Origin: an uncultured Myxococcales bacterium
Lineage (GTDB): Bacteria > Myxococcota_A > Bradymonadia > UBA4248
NCBI GenBank assembly: GCA_945875805.1
Contig: CAMCLY010000012.1
Location: 1 to 33,352 of the forward strand
Direction of reading: 5' to 3'
DNA length: 33,352 bases
Shown here: piece by piece, positions 9,126 to 17,344 of the stretch
Numbering within the stretch: the stretch's first letter is position 1
Layout of the letters: every line of letters starts with the position of its first letter
Notes under the pieces: model-generated
What the model was told of the DNA's origin: nothing
Database searches by the model: none
The model's input: the letters and a program-made list of their open reading frames with translations, nothing else
Translations under genes and position numbers: made by a program

Positions 9126-9201
9126 GGGGGGACCAGTCCCCCCGCTCCCTCCGAAACGCGAAAAGGGCACATGGCCATGCCATGTGCCCTTTTCGCATTT
9201 C
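9126..9201. terminator. Double-hairpin element, probable bidirectional terminator (copy 1)
   Basis: First hairpin GGGGGGAC-ca-GTCCCCCC at 9126-9143. Second: a perfect 18-bp stem at 9158-9196 (left arm begins GCGAAAAGGG, loop CAT), extended to 9153-9201 with one mismatch. It sits between two convergent genes 12 bases after the gdhA stop, and A/T runs at the stem base could act on both strands. A sister copy with a different inner stem lies at 29740-29817. Confidence 0.75.
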
Positions 9202-9215
9202 ATGAGGGGGGGAGG

Positions 9216-10397
9216 CTACGATAAAATGTCGAGAAAGTGATCTGCGGCTGCAAGTCCCGACGCGATGGCCTCCACGATGGTGGAACCGCCGGTTTTGCAG
9301 TCGCCGGCATAGATGAGGTTGTCTGGAACGGGATCGGCCTTGGCGTCGGCCCGGCTCCCGATGGCGCGGATGATGCGCGAAAAATAGGGGATCTCAATCA
9401 CGGAGTTGGGCAGGGGAACCCATTGCCCGTCGACGCACTGATTGCGGCGTACGTGGAGCCCAAGAAGCTCGCCGTGGGCAGAAATGGCCTCGGGGCTGGA
9501 CATGCCGCACAGGCTGATGTCTTCATGGAGAAGCGCGAGAAATTCCGGCCTCGAAATGCGCATGTCACTGATGCGCCGACGGATGAACATCTCCACGTCC
9601 GAGGCGCCCATTCGCCGGGCGGTGAGGGCACAGTCGGCGGCGACATTTCCGCCACCAATGACGGCAACAGCCCCGGAGGTGCGGTACTTTTCGGGCTCCT
9701 GCAGGTATTCGCGATAGGAAATGCTGAGGGACTCGCCGGGAATGCCTAGGGCGATATCATGGGGTTCGCCGGTGGCGACGATGACGCCGTCATAGACGGA
9801 ACACAGGGCCACCGGATCCTCCACGGGGCTTTGCAACTTGAGATCGATGAGATCGCGATGCGGGATGAATGCCCAGTCTTTCTGAATGACATCCCGGGGA
9901 AGACGTTCCTGCGGAATCATGGTCAGGGCACCCCCCAGAAAGGAGCGTGCCTCATAGAGCGTGACCCGGATGCCATGCCGGGAGAGACGCGAGGCGGCCG
10001 CAATACCGGCAGGACCGCCGCCAATGATGGCGATCCGTCGCGAACTGGGGACGGGCGATGCACAGGGATCCGCCTCGCGATAACGATCGAGAATGGTCGC
10101 CTGGACGCGAGGAATGTTGATGGCAAAATCGACGTGATGACGCGTGCACGCCTGCATGCAGAATTTGTCGGGACAAATGAGTCCGCAGGTCTGCCCCATG
10201 GGATTCGTGCGCGTGATGGCTTTGACGGCATCGCTCCAGCGGCCGGCAAGGGCCGCCTGGATGAATTCCTGGGGGTTGCAGTTGACCGGACAGGCCGTCA
10301 TGCACGGACTGTTACGGCAATTGAGGCAGCGATGAAGCTCGGCGTCAAGCTGCACGCGAGTCAGATAAAGCGCCGATTTTCGTGGGGACGTGGTCAT
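9216..10397 (-). CDS. GltD/PreT-type FAD- and Fe-S-dependent NAD(P)H oxidoreductase
   Basis: The 393-aa protein has an N-terminal Fe-S domain with Cys at 24, 27, 32, 36 and 40 and again at 71, 75, 80 and 84, matching the two [4Fe-4S] motifs of glutamate synthase small subunit and dihydropyrimidine dehydrogenase. Then come an FAD-binding RIAIIGGGPAGIAAA (121-135), a second dinucleotide motif VAVIGGGNVAAD for NAD(P)H, and the C-terminal FAD motif YAGDCKTGGSTIVEAIASG. Such proteins pass electrons from NAD(P)H to a partner subunit. Start 10397 is preferred because GGGAGG precedes it by 6 bases; the frame stays open to 10442. No large glutamate synthase or PreA partner is nearby, so the substrate is unknown. 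Length (about 400 aa) fits PreT better than GltD (about 470). Confidence 0.8.
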   Translation of the reverse strand: MTTSPRKSALYLTRVQLDAELHRCLNCRNSPCMTACPVNCNPQEFIQAALAGRWSDAVKAITRTNPMGQTCGLICPDKFCMQACTRHHVDFAINIPRVQATILDRYREADPCASPVPSSRRIAIIGGGPAGIAAASRLSRHGIRVTLYEARSFLGGALTMIPQERLPRDVIQKDWAFIPHRDLIDLKLQSPVEDPVALCSVYDGVIVATGEPHDIALGIPGESLSISYREYLQEPEKYRTSGAVAVIGGGNVAADCALTARRMGASDVEMFIRRRISDMRISRPEFLALLHEDISLCGMSSPEAISAHGELLGLHVRRNQCVDGQWVPLPNSVIEIPYFSRIIRAIGSRADAKADPVPDNLIYAGDCKTGGSTIVEAIASGLAAADHFLDILS

Positions 10398-10537
10398 GGA
10401 AAACCTCCCGGGTCGTTTTTGCTTGCGCGTCGCGCGCGTCATTCATAGATTCCAGCGTTTCTGTGCGTCAAATCGAATCATGCGATTGGCGCGCGGTATT
10501 ATAAGCGGAGCATGATAAAAAGACGATAGAACAAAAC

Positions 10538-12103
10538 ATGGCTCAGGATCAGAACAGAGACGGCACTGCAAGCCGGGACAATGCCTCGGGAAATCAACCG
10601 CCGCGTCGAACGCATCGCGAAACGGTGTATCACGCACCCAAAAGTCGAAAGAACGAAACCGATCGCCCCGAACATCGACGCGCAAAACCTCCACAAAAGG
10701 CGCAAAATAAAGATTCTCGCCCGTCCAGGGACGCCAGACATGGCACGCGAAACCCAAGGCAGCTCGTCGTCGAAACACTTCTGAGAATCGACAGCGGCGG
10801 GTATTCCAACATCGTATGGGATTTGGCCATCAAACGCGCAGAGCTCAGCAACCTCGACAAAATGCTCGCCACGCGCATTTTCTATGGCACGCTCTCCAAC
10901 ATGCGCCTCATCGATGCCCTGTGGACGGATATCGAGCCCGAAATGCTGACGCGTGCAGACGCCGTCGTCCGCATGACGTTGCGAAGCGCGATGTACCAGC
11001 TCGTGTTCCTCGACCGCGTGCCCGCCTACTCGATCGTCTCGACCAGTGTCGATGTCGTCAAACGCCTCCGGAATCGCGCCGCCAGCGGCTATTGCAATGC
11101 ACTCCTCCGAAAAGCCGTGGCCCGTCAGGAGGCTGGAACCCTGCATTACACCCCCACCGGAAATGCGCTCGAAGATTTCGCCGTCCAGTACAGCCTCAAC
11201 GACGATCTGGCCTCCCTGCTGATGCGGGAGTTCGGCGCAGAAGCCCCGGTCGTGGCCGAAAGTATGCTCGCCGTGCCGCGTATGGTCCTGCGCGTCAACC
11301 GTTCAAAAAGCACCATGGCGGATCTCCTGGCGATTCCCGACATCCAGATCGACCCCTGCGATCGTCTCCCACAAACCGCATGCGCCGTGCTCGCGCGTCA
11401 CGAAGCCATCGATGACGCCATCGAACGCGGCATCGTCTGCGTGCAGGACGAAGCGGCACAACTCGCCGTGACCGCCCTGGGCGCACCAGCCTCTTGGGCC
11501 CCCGAACAGCCCCAGGTCCACATCTGGGATGCCTGTGCCGGACTGGGCGGAAAAACCATCCATCTCATGGACGAAATCGCCTGCGCCCCGACACACCGAA
11601 AATACGCCATTCTCAGCACGGATCTCTATGCCAACAAGCTCGAGCGCCTCAAGGATTACCAGCAAAAACATTTCCCCAATCAGCCCCTGCTTGTCAAGGC
11701 GCGCGACTTGACCGTGGGCGGCAGCGTCCCCATGGCGCCGTTCGACGTCATTCTGGTCGACGCCCCGTGCTCCGGTCTGGGCGTCCTGCGCCGACATCCC
11801 GAAGTCAAAATGACGCGCACCGCCGAGGCCATCGACGCCCTCGTCAACCTCCAGCGCGACATCCTCGACAACGTCTGCCGACATCTGCGCCCGGGGGGCA
11901 TCCTCGTCTACGCCGTCTGCACCATCACCGCCGAGGAATGCGAAAATCAGGTCGCCGATTTTCTCGCGCGTCACCCCAACTTCCGCCAGGACGCACTCCC
12001 CGGCCCGTGTTTTGGCCAGACTCCGCCCTCCCAGGTCAAATTCATGCCCCATGTCGATGGATGCGACGGTTTCTTTGTCGCCCGTTTCGTGCGCGAGACG
12101 TAG
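10538..12103 (+). CDS. rsmB: 16S rRNA m5C967 methyltransferase RsmB
   Basis: The 521-aa protein has a disordered Arg/Lys/Asp-rich extension of about 75 residues, then a NusB-like RNA-binding domain (about 76-215), then the Rossmann methyltransferase domain. SAM motif DACAGLGGKT spans 331-340, motif IV DAPCSGLG starts at 408 (Cys411) and motif VI VCTIT contains Cys461; the two Cys are the catalytic pair of Nop2/Sun m5C methyltransferases. RsmB methylates C967 of 16S rRNA. E. coli RsmB is about 429 aa, so the extension explains most of the extra length. The start has only a weak ribosome site. The gene is divergent from the oxidoreductase and followed by tandem hairpins. Confidence 0.9.
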   Translation: MAQDQNRDGTASRDNASGNQPPRRTHRETVYHAPKSRKNETDRPEHRRAKPPQKAQNKDSRPSRDARHGTRNPRQLVVETLLRIDSGGYSNIVWDLAIKRAELSNLDKMLATRIFYGTLSNMRLIDALWTDIEPEMLTRADAVVRMTLRSAMYQLVFLDRVPAYSIVSTSVDVVKRLRNRAASGYCNALLRKAVARQEAGTLHYTPTGNALEDFAVQYSLNDDLASLLMREFGAEAPVVAESMLAVPRMVLRVNRSKSTMADLLAIPDIQIDPCDRLPQTACAVLARHEAIDDAIERGIVCVQDEAAQLAVTALGAPASWAPEQPQVHIWDACAGLGGKTIHLMDEIACAPTHRKYAILSTDLYANKLERLKDYQQKHFPNQPLLVKARDLTVGGSVPMAPFDVILVDAPCSGLGVLRRHPEVKMTRTAEAIDALVNLQRDILDNVCRHLRPGGILVYAVCTITAEECENQVADFLARHPNFRQDALPGPCFGQTPPSQVKFMPHVDGCDGFFVARFVRET

Positions 12104-12129
12104 CACGGCTCAAGCAAGGGCCTTTCTTT

Positions 12130-12206
12130 GGGCGGCGCTATCGGGGCAATGGCCCCGATACGCGCCCGCCGCGCGGCTATCTCGGCCTACGGCCTCAATA
12201 CGCCGC
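12130..12206 (+). repeat. Bulged-C hairpin repeat, two tandem hairpins (locus 5)
   Basis: Hairpin 12130-12170 has CGCTATCGGGGC pairing with GCCCCGATACGCG. Hairpin 12173-12206 has GCGGCTAT and ATACGCCGC with an inner GGCC/GGCC. Both keep the unpaired C after ATA. The locus starts 27 bases after the rsmB stop. Confidence 0.8.
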
Positions 12207-12335
12207 CCGTTCTTTTATGTGCAGTGACCACCTTAGGATACAGCGCATCCCACCACACATTTCCCACGCGTTCCAACGCACCTGAGGCCTGGGCTGAGTT
12301 CCTGATCTTCGATTCTCAAGGATGTTTTTCGGAAT

Positions 12336-13088
12336 ATGATCAATCTCATCGTGAGTCTTCTTATTGGCGCGGTTTCATGGGTATTGACCGCTCTTTTCTT
12401 CTCCTTCTCCGTCTGGGCTGGAGTGTTTCCCTTTTTTGTATTTACAATTGTGGCCTTGATTGTCCTCAATCGACGGACGGCAAAAAAGGTCCAGGCCGTG
12501 GTCAGAAAGGCCGAAGAAATGATGGCAAACCTTCCAAAGCTGCCCAGCGAACAGGCCAGGACAATCTTGCTCAACAAAACCATCGATCAGCTCAAGGAAG
12601 CCTACAAATATAAAAACTATCAGTTTTTCCTTGCACAGAATATCAACGCACAGATTGGGACAATCTATTACCTTCAAAACAAGCTCAAGGACGCGCGTCC
12701 TTATCTCGAACACGCCTTTGTACAACAGGGCGTCGCCGTCGCCATGTATGCCTGTATTCTGTATCGCGAAAATGATGTCACCGGCATGACCGCCGCCTTT
12801 GAACGGACGCTCAAAGTCAACAAAAAACAGCCGCTCATCTGGAACCTCTATGCCTGGTGCCTCATGCAGCTCAAAAAACGCGACGAATCCATCGCCGTCC
12901 TCAACCGATGTCTTGCCGACAATCCCGGGGATGCCATCACCAAAGAAAACCTCGATCTCGCCAAAAATAGCGCCAAAATCAAAATGCGCGGTTACAACGA
13001 ACAATGGTATCAGTTCCGCCTCGAAGATCCCCCCATGATGAAAATAAACCAGCAATTCGACAAACGCGCCATGTTCAGAGGACGATAG
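12336..13088 (+). CDS. Membrane-anchored TPR-like protein (250 aa)
   Basis: I recognise no specific family. The N-terminal 47 residues are strongly hydrophobic (LIVSLLIGAVSWVLTALFF, then VFPFFVFTIVALIVL), giving two likely membrane segments, followed by RRTAKK on the cytoplasmic side. Residues 60-210 are helical with TPR-like pairs: QIGTIYYLQNKLKDARPYLEHAF, then YAWCLMQLKKRDESIAVLNRCLADNPGD. The tail is basic. It may tether a protein complex to the inner membrane, but no partner is evident. It follows rsmB after 232 bases of hairpin repeats. The only ribosome site is AAGGA at 12318, rather far from the ATG. Confidence 0.65.
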   Translation: MINLIVSLLIGAVSWVLTALFFSFSVWAGVFPFFVFTIVALIVLNRRTAKKVQAVVRKAEEMMANLPKLPSEQARTILLNKTIDQLKEAYKYKNYQFFLAQNINAQIGTIYYLQNKLKDARPYLEHAFVQQGVAVAMYACILYRENDVTGMTAAFERTLKVNKKQPLIWNLYAWCLMQLKKRDESIAVLNRCLADNPGDAITKENLDLAKNSAKIKMRGYNEQWYQFRLEDPPMMKINQQFDKRAMFRGR

Positions 13089-13180
13089 GTTTTCAGTCCT
13101 CGCCCCGGTCAAGGTGTTTCAAGAGTTTTGACGCATCCCAAGCTACCGGCAGGAAGGAAATCCAGCGAGAGGGGGGCGGC

Positions 13181-13230
13181 GCGTATTTGCCCAATGGGCA
13201 AATAGCGACGTTGGGGGGACACTTCCCCCC
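13181..13230 (-). repeat. Bulged-C hairpin plus G6/C6 hairpin (locus 6)
   Basis: Hairpin 13181-13207 (TATTTGCCC pairs with GGGCAAATA around an AAT loop) and hairpin 13213-13230 (GGGGGGA/TTCCCCCC). Nearly identical in sequence to the copy at 181-231, with compensating changes. It lies 68 bases before recD. Confidence 0.85.
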
Positions 13231-13298
13231 CCCACACATATTGACAGCATTCATCATCACGCATTGATATTAAAACATCGCACTTCAGGAAAATAGAT

Positions 13299-15185
13299 AT
13301 GAAATATCCTCGCTGTGGTTTTGCGGCACGCATTATATCTGAAATGACTGGCGAACAGTCGTGTCACGCCCATGACGCCATTGATTTTCTAGATCAAAAT
13401 GAAACGCTCGACGAAGCGCTCGTCGAATACGTCACCATTGTGATGCAAAACGCGGGATGTCATGATGAAATCTGCGCCCAGACGTTGTGCGCGATGTTTG
13501 AATTTTTTTGGAGCGGTCATGCTGGAATTGCGCATCACCAAATGCCGGATATATTTTCGCGATGGATGGCCGCGCATGAGGCACAGGCCGATGTACAAAA
13601 AATGATCGCGTGGATTGAACGATCGGATAATCCGTTTATATATGGCGACAATAGAATTATTGTATATGACCGTGACCGCGAGCTGTATTCCACGCCACAA
13701 CTTCTTCTGATGCAACAAAAACTCGCCGATCAGCTCAAATTCTGGGTGCGTCCGTTTGAGATTCCTCCCGAACAGGTCACGTCTTTTCAACAAAAACTGG
13801 AAGGCATCGAAGGACTTCATCCCAATCAGCGCGCGGCCATTGAACACATCTGGACGTCGCGTCTGACCGTGGTGACGGGCGGACCGGGGACGGGCAAAAC
13901 CTCAAAAGTGGTGACGACGGCACTCCAGATGGCAGAGAGCTTTGGGATCGGAAACGACGATGTGTTTCTCACGGCGCCCACGGGCAAAGCCGCGCAACGC
14001 ATGGCCGACTGCCTGAATAACGCCTACGAAGCCATGACCCTGCATCGGCTGCTCAACCTCAGACCCAATGCGCGCTCGCCATATAGGCCGGGCAACGCGC
14101 TTCCTGCAAAACTCGTCATCGTCGACGAAGTGTCCATGATGGCGCTTCCGTTGGCCGAAACGCTGTTTATGGCACTCAATCCTGACGATACACGCCTCGT
14201 GCTTATCGGCGATCCACAGCAGCTTTCACCCGTCGATGTGGGCGAAATCCTGTCCAACTTCATGAAGCCGGATTCTAAAAAAGCGTTCTATCGACAGCTG
14301 GCTTCATGTCGTGTGCATCTCACAAAAAATTATCGCGTGCTCAACATCGACAGCGTTCGGAAAGACAATATATATAATGTTCAGCAAAAAGTCGCCGACG
14401 GCGCATGGAATGCGCTCGAAACGATATCTTCAAAAGACGCTTCGGCGCTGAGTTTTGAACAGTTTGAATATTGTGCCAATATCGAACAGACTGGCGATAT
14501 TCTAAAAAAATGGTGCCGTCGCATTTGTGAGGATTACCGGTCTGCGTTTCATGCCGAACTCAGATCGGATGCTCAAAACTATCCCGAGTTGGAATCTTTT
14601 AAACAGCGAGATATTGAGCGTATCGAACGTTTGTATAAACATCTGGATGCCGGCTACCGTGTGTTATCTTCGGTCAACGAAGGACGCTGGGGTGCGGATA
14701 ATCTCAATGCCTTTGTGATTCGCGAACTTGGGTTGGGCACGGGTCGGTTTCCGTGCGGCTCGCTCGTCATGCTGACGCAAAACGATTATCGCATCGGACA
14801 CTTTAATGGCGAGACGGGCATCGTGGTCAGAATGCGCAGACGGGAGACGGGAAATTGGGCGACCATGGTGGCATTTCCCAAAAGTTCTCGCCAAAACGAC
14901 GCTTCGGAATCCTCCACCCCGAATCTCTCTTTTGATTTTGAACCGATAGAAATTCTATCCTCCATGATCGTACCCGCCTTTGCCATGACGATACACAAAT
15001 CTCAAGGATCCGAATATGCGCACGGGCTCATCATCCTGCCGCCACGGGATTCTCTGCTTTTATCGCGCAACCTTTTGTATACGGCGATTTCGCGCACGCG
15101 TGAAGGGGCAACCCTCGTTGCCACTCGCGATGTGTTTAAATCCTGTGTGGCGCGAACGCCCATCGAGGAACCTGGGCTTGTATAG
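13299..15185 (+). CDS. recD: RecD-type DNA helicase (exodeoxyribonuclease V alpha subunit)
   Basis: The 628-aa protein is a superfamily 1B (5'-3') helicase. Walker A GGPGTGKT spans residues 194-201, Walker B reads VIVDEVS with Asp276/Glu277, motif III is LIGDPQQLSPV, motif V is TIHKSQGSEY and motif VI is YTAISRTREG. Length and the N-terminal helical domain (about 1-170) match RecD of RecBCD (608 aa in E. coli) rather than the longer RecD2. In RecBCD it is the fast 5'-3' motor that processes double-strand breaks. recB and recC are not in the window, which is unusual because the genes are often clustered. The ATG has AGGA eight bases upstream. Confidence 0.85.
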   Translation: MKYPRCGFAARIISEMTGEQSCHAHDAIDFLDQNETLDEALVEYVTIVMQNAGCHDEICAQTLCAMFEFFWSGHAGIAHHQMPDIFSRWMAAHEAQADVQKMIAWIERSDNPFIYGDNRIIVYDRDRELYSTPQLLLMQQKLADQLKFWVRPFEIPPEQVTSFQQKLEGIEGLHPNQRAAIEHIWTSRLTVVTGGPGTGKTSKVVTTALQMAESFGIGNDDVFLTAPTGKAAQRMADCLNNAYEAMTLHRLLNLRPNARSPYRPGNALPAKLVIVDEVSMMALPLAETLFMALNPDDTRLVLIGDPQQLSPVDVGEILSNFMKPDSKKAFYRQLASCRVHLTKNYRVLNIDSVRKDNIYNVQQKVADGAWNALETISSKDASALSFEQFEYCANIEQTGDILKKWCRRICEDYRSAFHAELRSDAQNYPELESFKQRDIERIERLYKHLDAGYRVLSSVNEGRWGADNLNAFVIRELGLGTGRFPCGSLVMLTQNDYRIGHFNGETGIVVRMRRRETGNWATMVAFPKSSRQNDASESSTPNLSFDFEPIEILSSMIVPAFAMTIHKSQGSEYAHGLIILPPRDSLLLSRNLLYTAISRTREGATLVATRDVFKSCVARTPIEEPGLV

Positions 15186-15244
15186 AGGTTCATGGATGCC
15201 TCATTCATCTTTTCCATAAATACAAAACAAAGGATGACAGTACT

Positions 15245-15270
15245 GCTGTTCCGCAACTTTTCAGAACAGC
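15245..15270 (+). other. Hairpin before the small Cys-rich ORF
   Basis: GCTGTTC (15245-15251) pairs with GAACAGC (15264-15270) around a 12-base loop, between recD and the ORF at 15289. No T-run follows, so it is not a classical terminator. Confidence 0.4.
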
Positions 15271-15288
15271 GCAAGCTGAGGATTCACA

Positions 15289-15519
15289 ATGGGTTCCGAA
15301 CCAACTATAAAGCCACATTTTTGTGGGACAGCAGTAGCCGATACCAATGAAACATGCGGAAATGAGAACACTGTCAATTGTACAAAATTGACTGGATGGC
15401 TCAATGGTGACTGCAATTTAGGTGTTTGCAAGATAATACAATGTATTGATGGATATTCACTTGTGACGGGTACAGATCCCATTACAGGAAGCAAAACCTA
15501 CCGTTGTGTCAAATCATAA
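15289..15519 (+). CDS. Small cysteine-rich protein, possibly a fragment (76 aa)
   Basis: Not a recognised family. It has seven Cys (12, 23, 31, 43, 47, 52, 73) and Gly/Asn/Thr-rich spacing resembling one disulfide-bonded repeat of larger secreted Cys-rich proteins. There is no signal peptide, which is odd for a disulfide-rich chain and suggests a remnant of a longer surface protein. Against that, TGAGGA sits six bases before the ATG, a good ribosome site. The DNA is more AT-rich than recD upstream. A bulged-C hairpin begins nine bases after the stop. Confidence 0.45.
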   Translation: MGSEPTIKPHFCGTAVADTNETCGNENTVNCTKLTGWLNGDCNLGVCKIIQCIDGYSLVTGTDPITGSKTYRCVKS

Positions 15520-15527
15520 AAACACAC

Positions 15528-15600
15528 GTTCGGCGTATCGCGACCGCGATAGCCGAACGCGCTGGGCGTATCCGCCAAAAGGCGGATAGCCCGCGCCCAG
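15528..15600 (-). repeat. Bulged-C hairpin repeat, two tandem hairpins (locus 7)
   Basis: Hairpin 15528-15558: GTTCGGCGTATCGCG pairs with CGCGATAGCCGAAC with only the family C unpaired. Hairpin 15564-15592: GGGCGTATCCGCC pairs with GGCGGATAGCCC, AAAA loop. Reverse (CGTAT...ATAG) orientation, lying 3' of the minus-strand methyltransferase. Between it and 15727 I see only a 12-bp palindrome AAAACCGGTTTT at 15668-15679. Confidence 0.85.
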
Positions 15601-15726
15601 ACAAAAAACTTTCTATATCTATAAATTGCTACAAAAATCACGGCGAATACCGCGCGCCAAATCGTTCAAAACCGGTTTTTATCTATTGGGCGGTGCCCCC
15701 CACTGACGCGCGTACATCACACATGC

Positions 15727-17178
15727 TTAAACGATATAGGCGCACGCGCGTTTCCACTGGATGCGGCCGCCTCCCATGTCATAGGTGGACGCCAGACATC
15801 CCAGCGGTTCGTATCGCAAGACGGGATATGGCGACACAATGTCGTTGGGGGAGACGTCGACTTCGCCGGTTTCGCAAATCGTACGCATGCGGTCTTCGTC
15901 GAGCGTGATCATGTTTCGGGTGATATCGGACGAAAAACGCTGAATCATGGAGTGACTGAGGCGCCATATTCCGCCCCGTCGTTTGGCCAGACAAATGCCG
16001 GCGCGTTGGAATCCGTCGACGATTGACGTCCAGTGACCGTCGAGGCAGTAGACTGCACGCGGGGTGAGCAAAAATCTGAATTGGGCAAAGCGATCGGGGG
16101 TAATGCCGTAGTAGCGTTCGATATTGTCGAGAATGGCTGCAATCTCGGGATCCTGGGCGGTGCGTGTGTCGACGCGAGGGGCGTTGGGATCTTGTTGGGC
16201 CAGGCGATCGGGCATTTCGTCGGTTTTTTCGAGCACCGCCACATAGAATCCCTGGGTGTCGTTTTCCCATGGGGTGACGCGGCGCGTTTTGGCGAGGCTT
16301 TCGTCAAAGGCGCGATCGCCGTACTGGGTCAGGCCTGGACGGAAGCGGATGCCCGCAATATCGGGAATGTCGAGGATTCTGAACGGATAGCGCGAGATGA
16401 GCGACTGTACGACGGCCTCATTTTCGTTGGGATCGAGGGAGCACGTCGAATAAACGATGCGTCCTCCGACGCGCAACAAACGGCAACCGGTCAAAAAAAT
16501 GCGGTACTGGAGCTGATTTTGGGCCGAGGGATTTTTGCACGCGGCCCAACGCGACCGGTTTTCGTCAAGGGTGTCGTTGTGTCCGAGGCCGGAACACGGG
16601 ACGTCGGCGAGTACGCGATCGAACATCGCGGGGAGGAAATGGGTCAGGCGTTCGGCGGCCATGTTGTAGAGGACGGCGTGGGAGACGAGCATGGCGTCAA
16701 GGCGCGCCGCAAGCGGCGTCATGCGTTTGCCGGCGAGGTCGTTGGCATAGAGACACCCTTCGTTGCGCATGGCCGTGGCAATTTGTGTCGTTTTGGACCC
16801 TGGAGCCGCGCACAAGTCCATGATCGTGTCTCCGGGACGGGCATCGAGAAACCGGACGGGAAGCTGGGAGCTGAGGCTTTGCTTGACGAACCATCCGGCA
16901 AAATGGTGCAGACATCGCGTTGGTTCGTAAGGCATGGAACGCAGTCTGAGCGCATCATCGAGTCCGGCGACAGGTTCGACATCAAACCCTTTTTTTTCGA
17001 GCACGCGCACGACGTCTTCTCGTGAGGCGCGCAACGTGTTGACGCGCACAAAGTCCCCCACTGGCGCGTGGTGGAGAAAATCGTCGAGTTCTGTCCCGAA
17101 GATCGCGTTGAGGTGTTCTTCAAATGAAGGTTTTGCTGGGCGTTCACATGCCGGAATATTGAGTTCAGACAACGTCAT
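15727..17178 (-). CDS. Nop2/Sun-family rRNA m5C methyltransferase (RsmF-like)
   Basis: The 483-aa protein has an N-terminal RNA-binding segment (about 15-110), SAM motif DLCAAPGSKTTQ at 121-132, motif IV DVPCSGLG at 192-199 (Cys195) and motif VI YSTCSL with catalytic Cys246. The roughly 190-residue C-terminal region (QFRFLLTPRAVYCLDGHW and beyond) resembles the PUA-like tail of RsmF (YebU), which makes m5C1407 in 16S rRNA. Assignment to RsmF over other members rests on this tail and total length (E. coli RsmF about 479 aa) and is inference. GGAG lies almost against the start codon, so initiation may be weak. It is the second m5C methyltransferase in the window. Confidence 0.85.
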   Translation of the reverse strand: MTLSELNIPACERPAKPSFEEHLNAIFGTELDDFLHHAPVGDFVRVNTLRASREDVVRVLEKKGFDVEPVAGLDDALRLRSMPYEPTRCLHHFAGWFVKQSLSSQLPVRFLDARPGDTIMDLCAAPGSKTTQIATAMRNEGCLYANDLAGKRMTPLAARLDAMLVSHAVLYNMAAERLTHFLPAMFDRVLADVPCSGLGHNDTLDENRSRWAACKNPSAQNQLQYRIFLTGCRLLRVGGRIVYSTCSLDPNENEAVVQSLISRYPFRILDIPDIAGIRFRPGLTQYGDRAFDESLAKTRRVTPWENDTQGFYVAVLEKTDEMPDRLAQQDPNAPRVDTRTAQDPEIAAILDNIERYYGITPDRFAQFRFLLTPRAVYCLDGHWTSIVDGFQRAGICLAKRRGGIWRLSHSMIQRFSSDITRNMITLDEDRMRTICETGEVDVSPNDIVSPYPVLRYEPLGCLASTYDMGGGRIQWKRACAYIV

Positions 17179-17217
17179 TCTCCATCATCATGAGGTAAAG
17201 GGCAAAGACAAAGAAAA

Positions 17218-17325
17218 GCGCCGACGTATGGCCCGCAGAAGGGCCATAGACGGCGCTGAGGCGCGTATCGCGGCCAATCTGGCCGCGATAGCGACGAAAC
17301 GGGCGGCACACGGGCCACAGGCCCG
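17218..17325 (-). repeat. Bulged-C hairpin repeat cluster (locus 8)
   Basis: Hairpin 17218-17256 (CGTATGGCCC with GGGCCATAG, outer GCGCCG/CGGCGC), hairpin 17261-17293 (GCGTATCGCGGCC with GGCCGCGATAGC), and a simple CGGGCC/GGCCCG hairpin at 17311-17325. All lie between two minus-strand genes, 3' of the gene that ends at 17345. Confidence 0.8.
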
Positions 17326-17344
17326 AAGCCGACCACCCCAAAAA

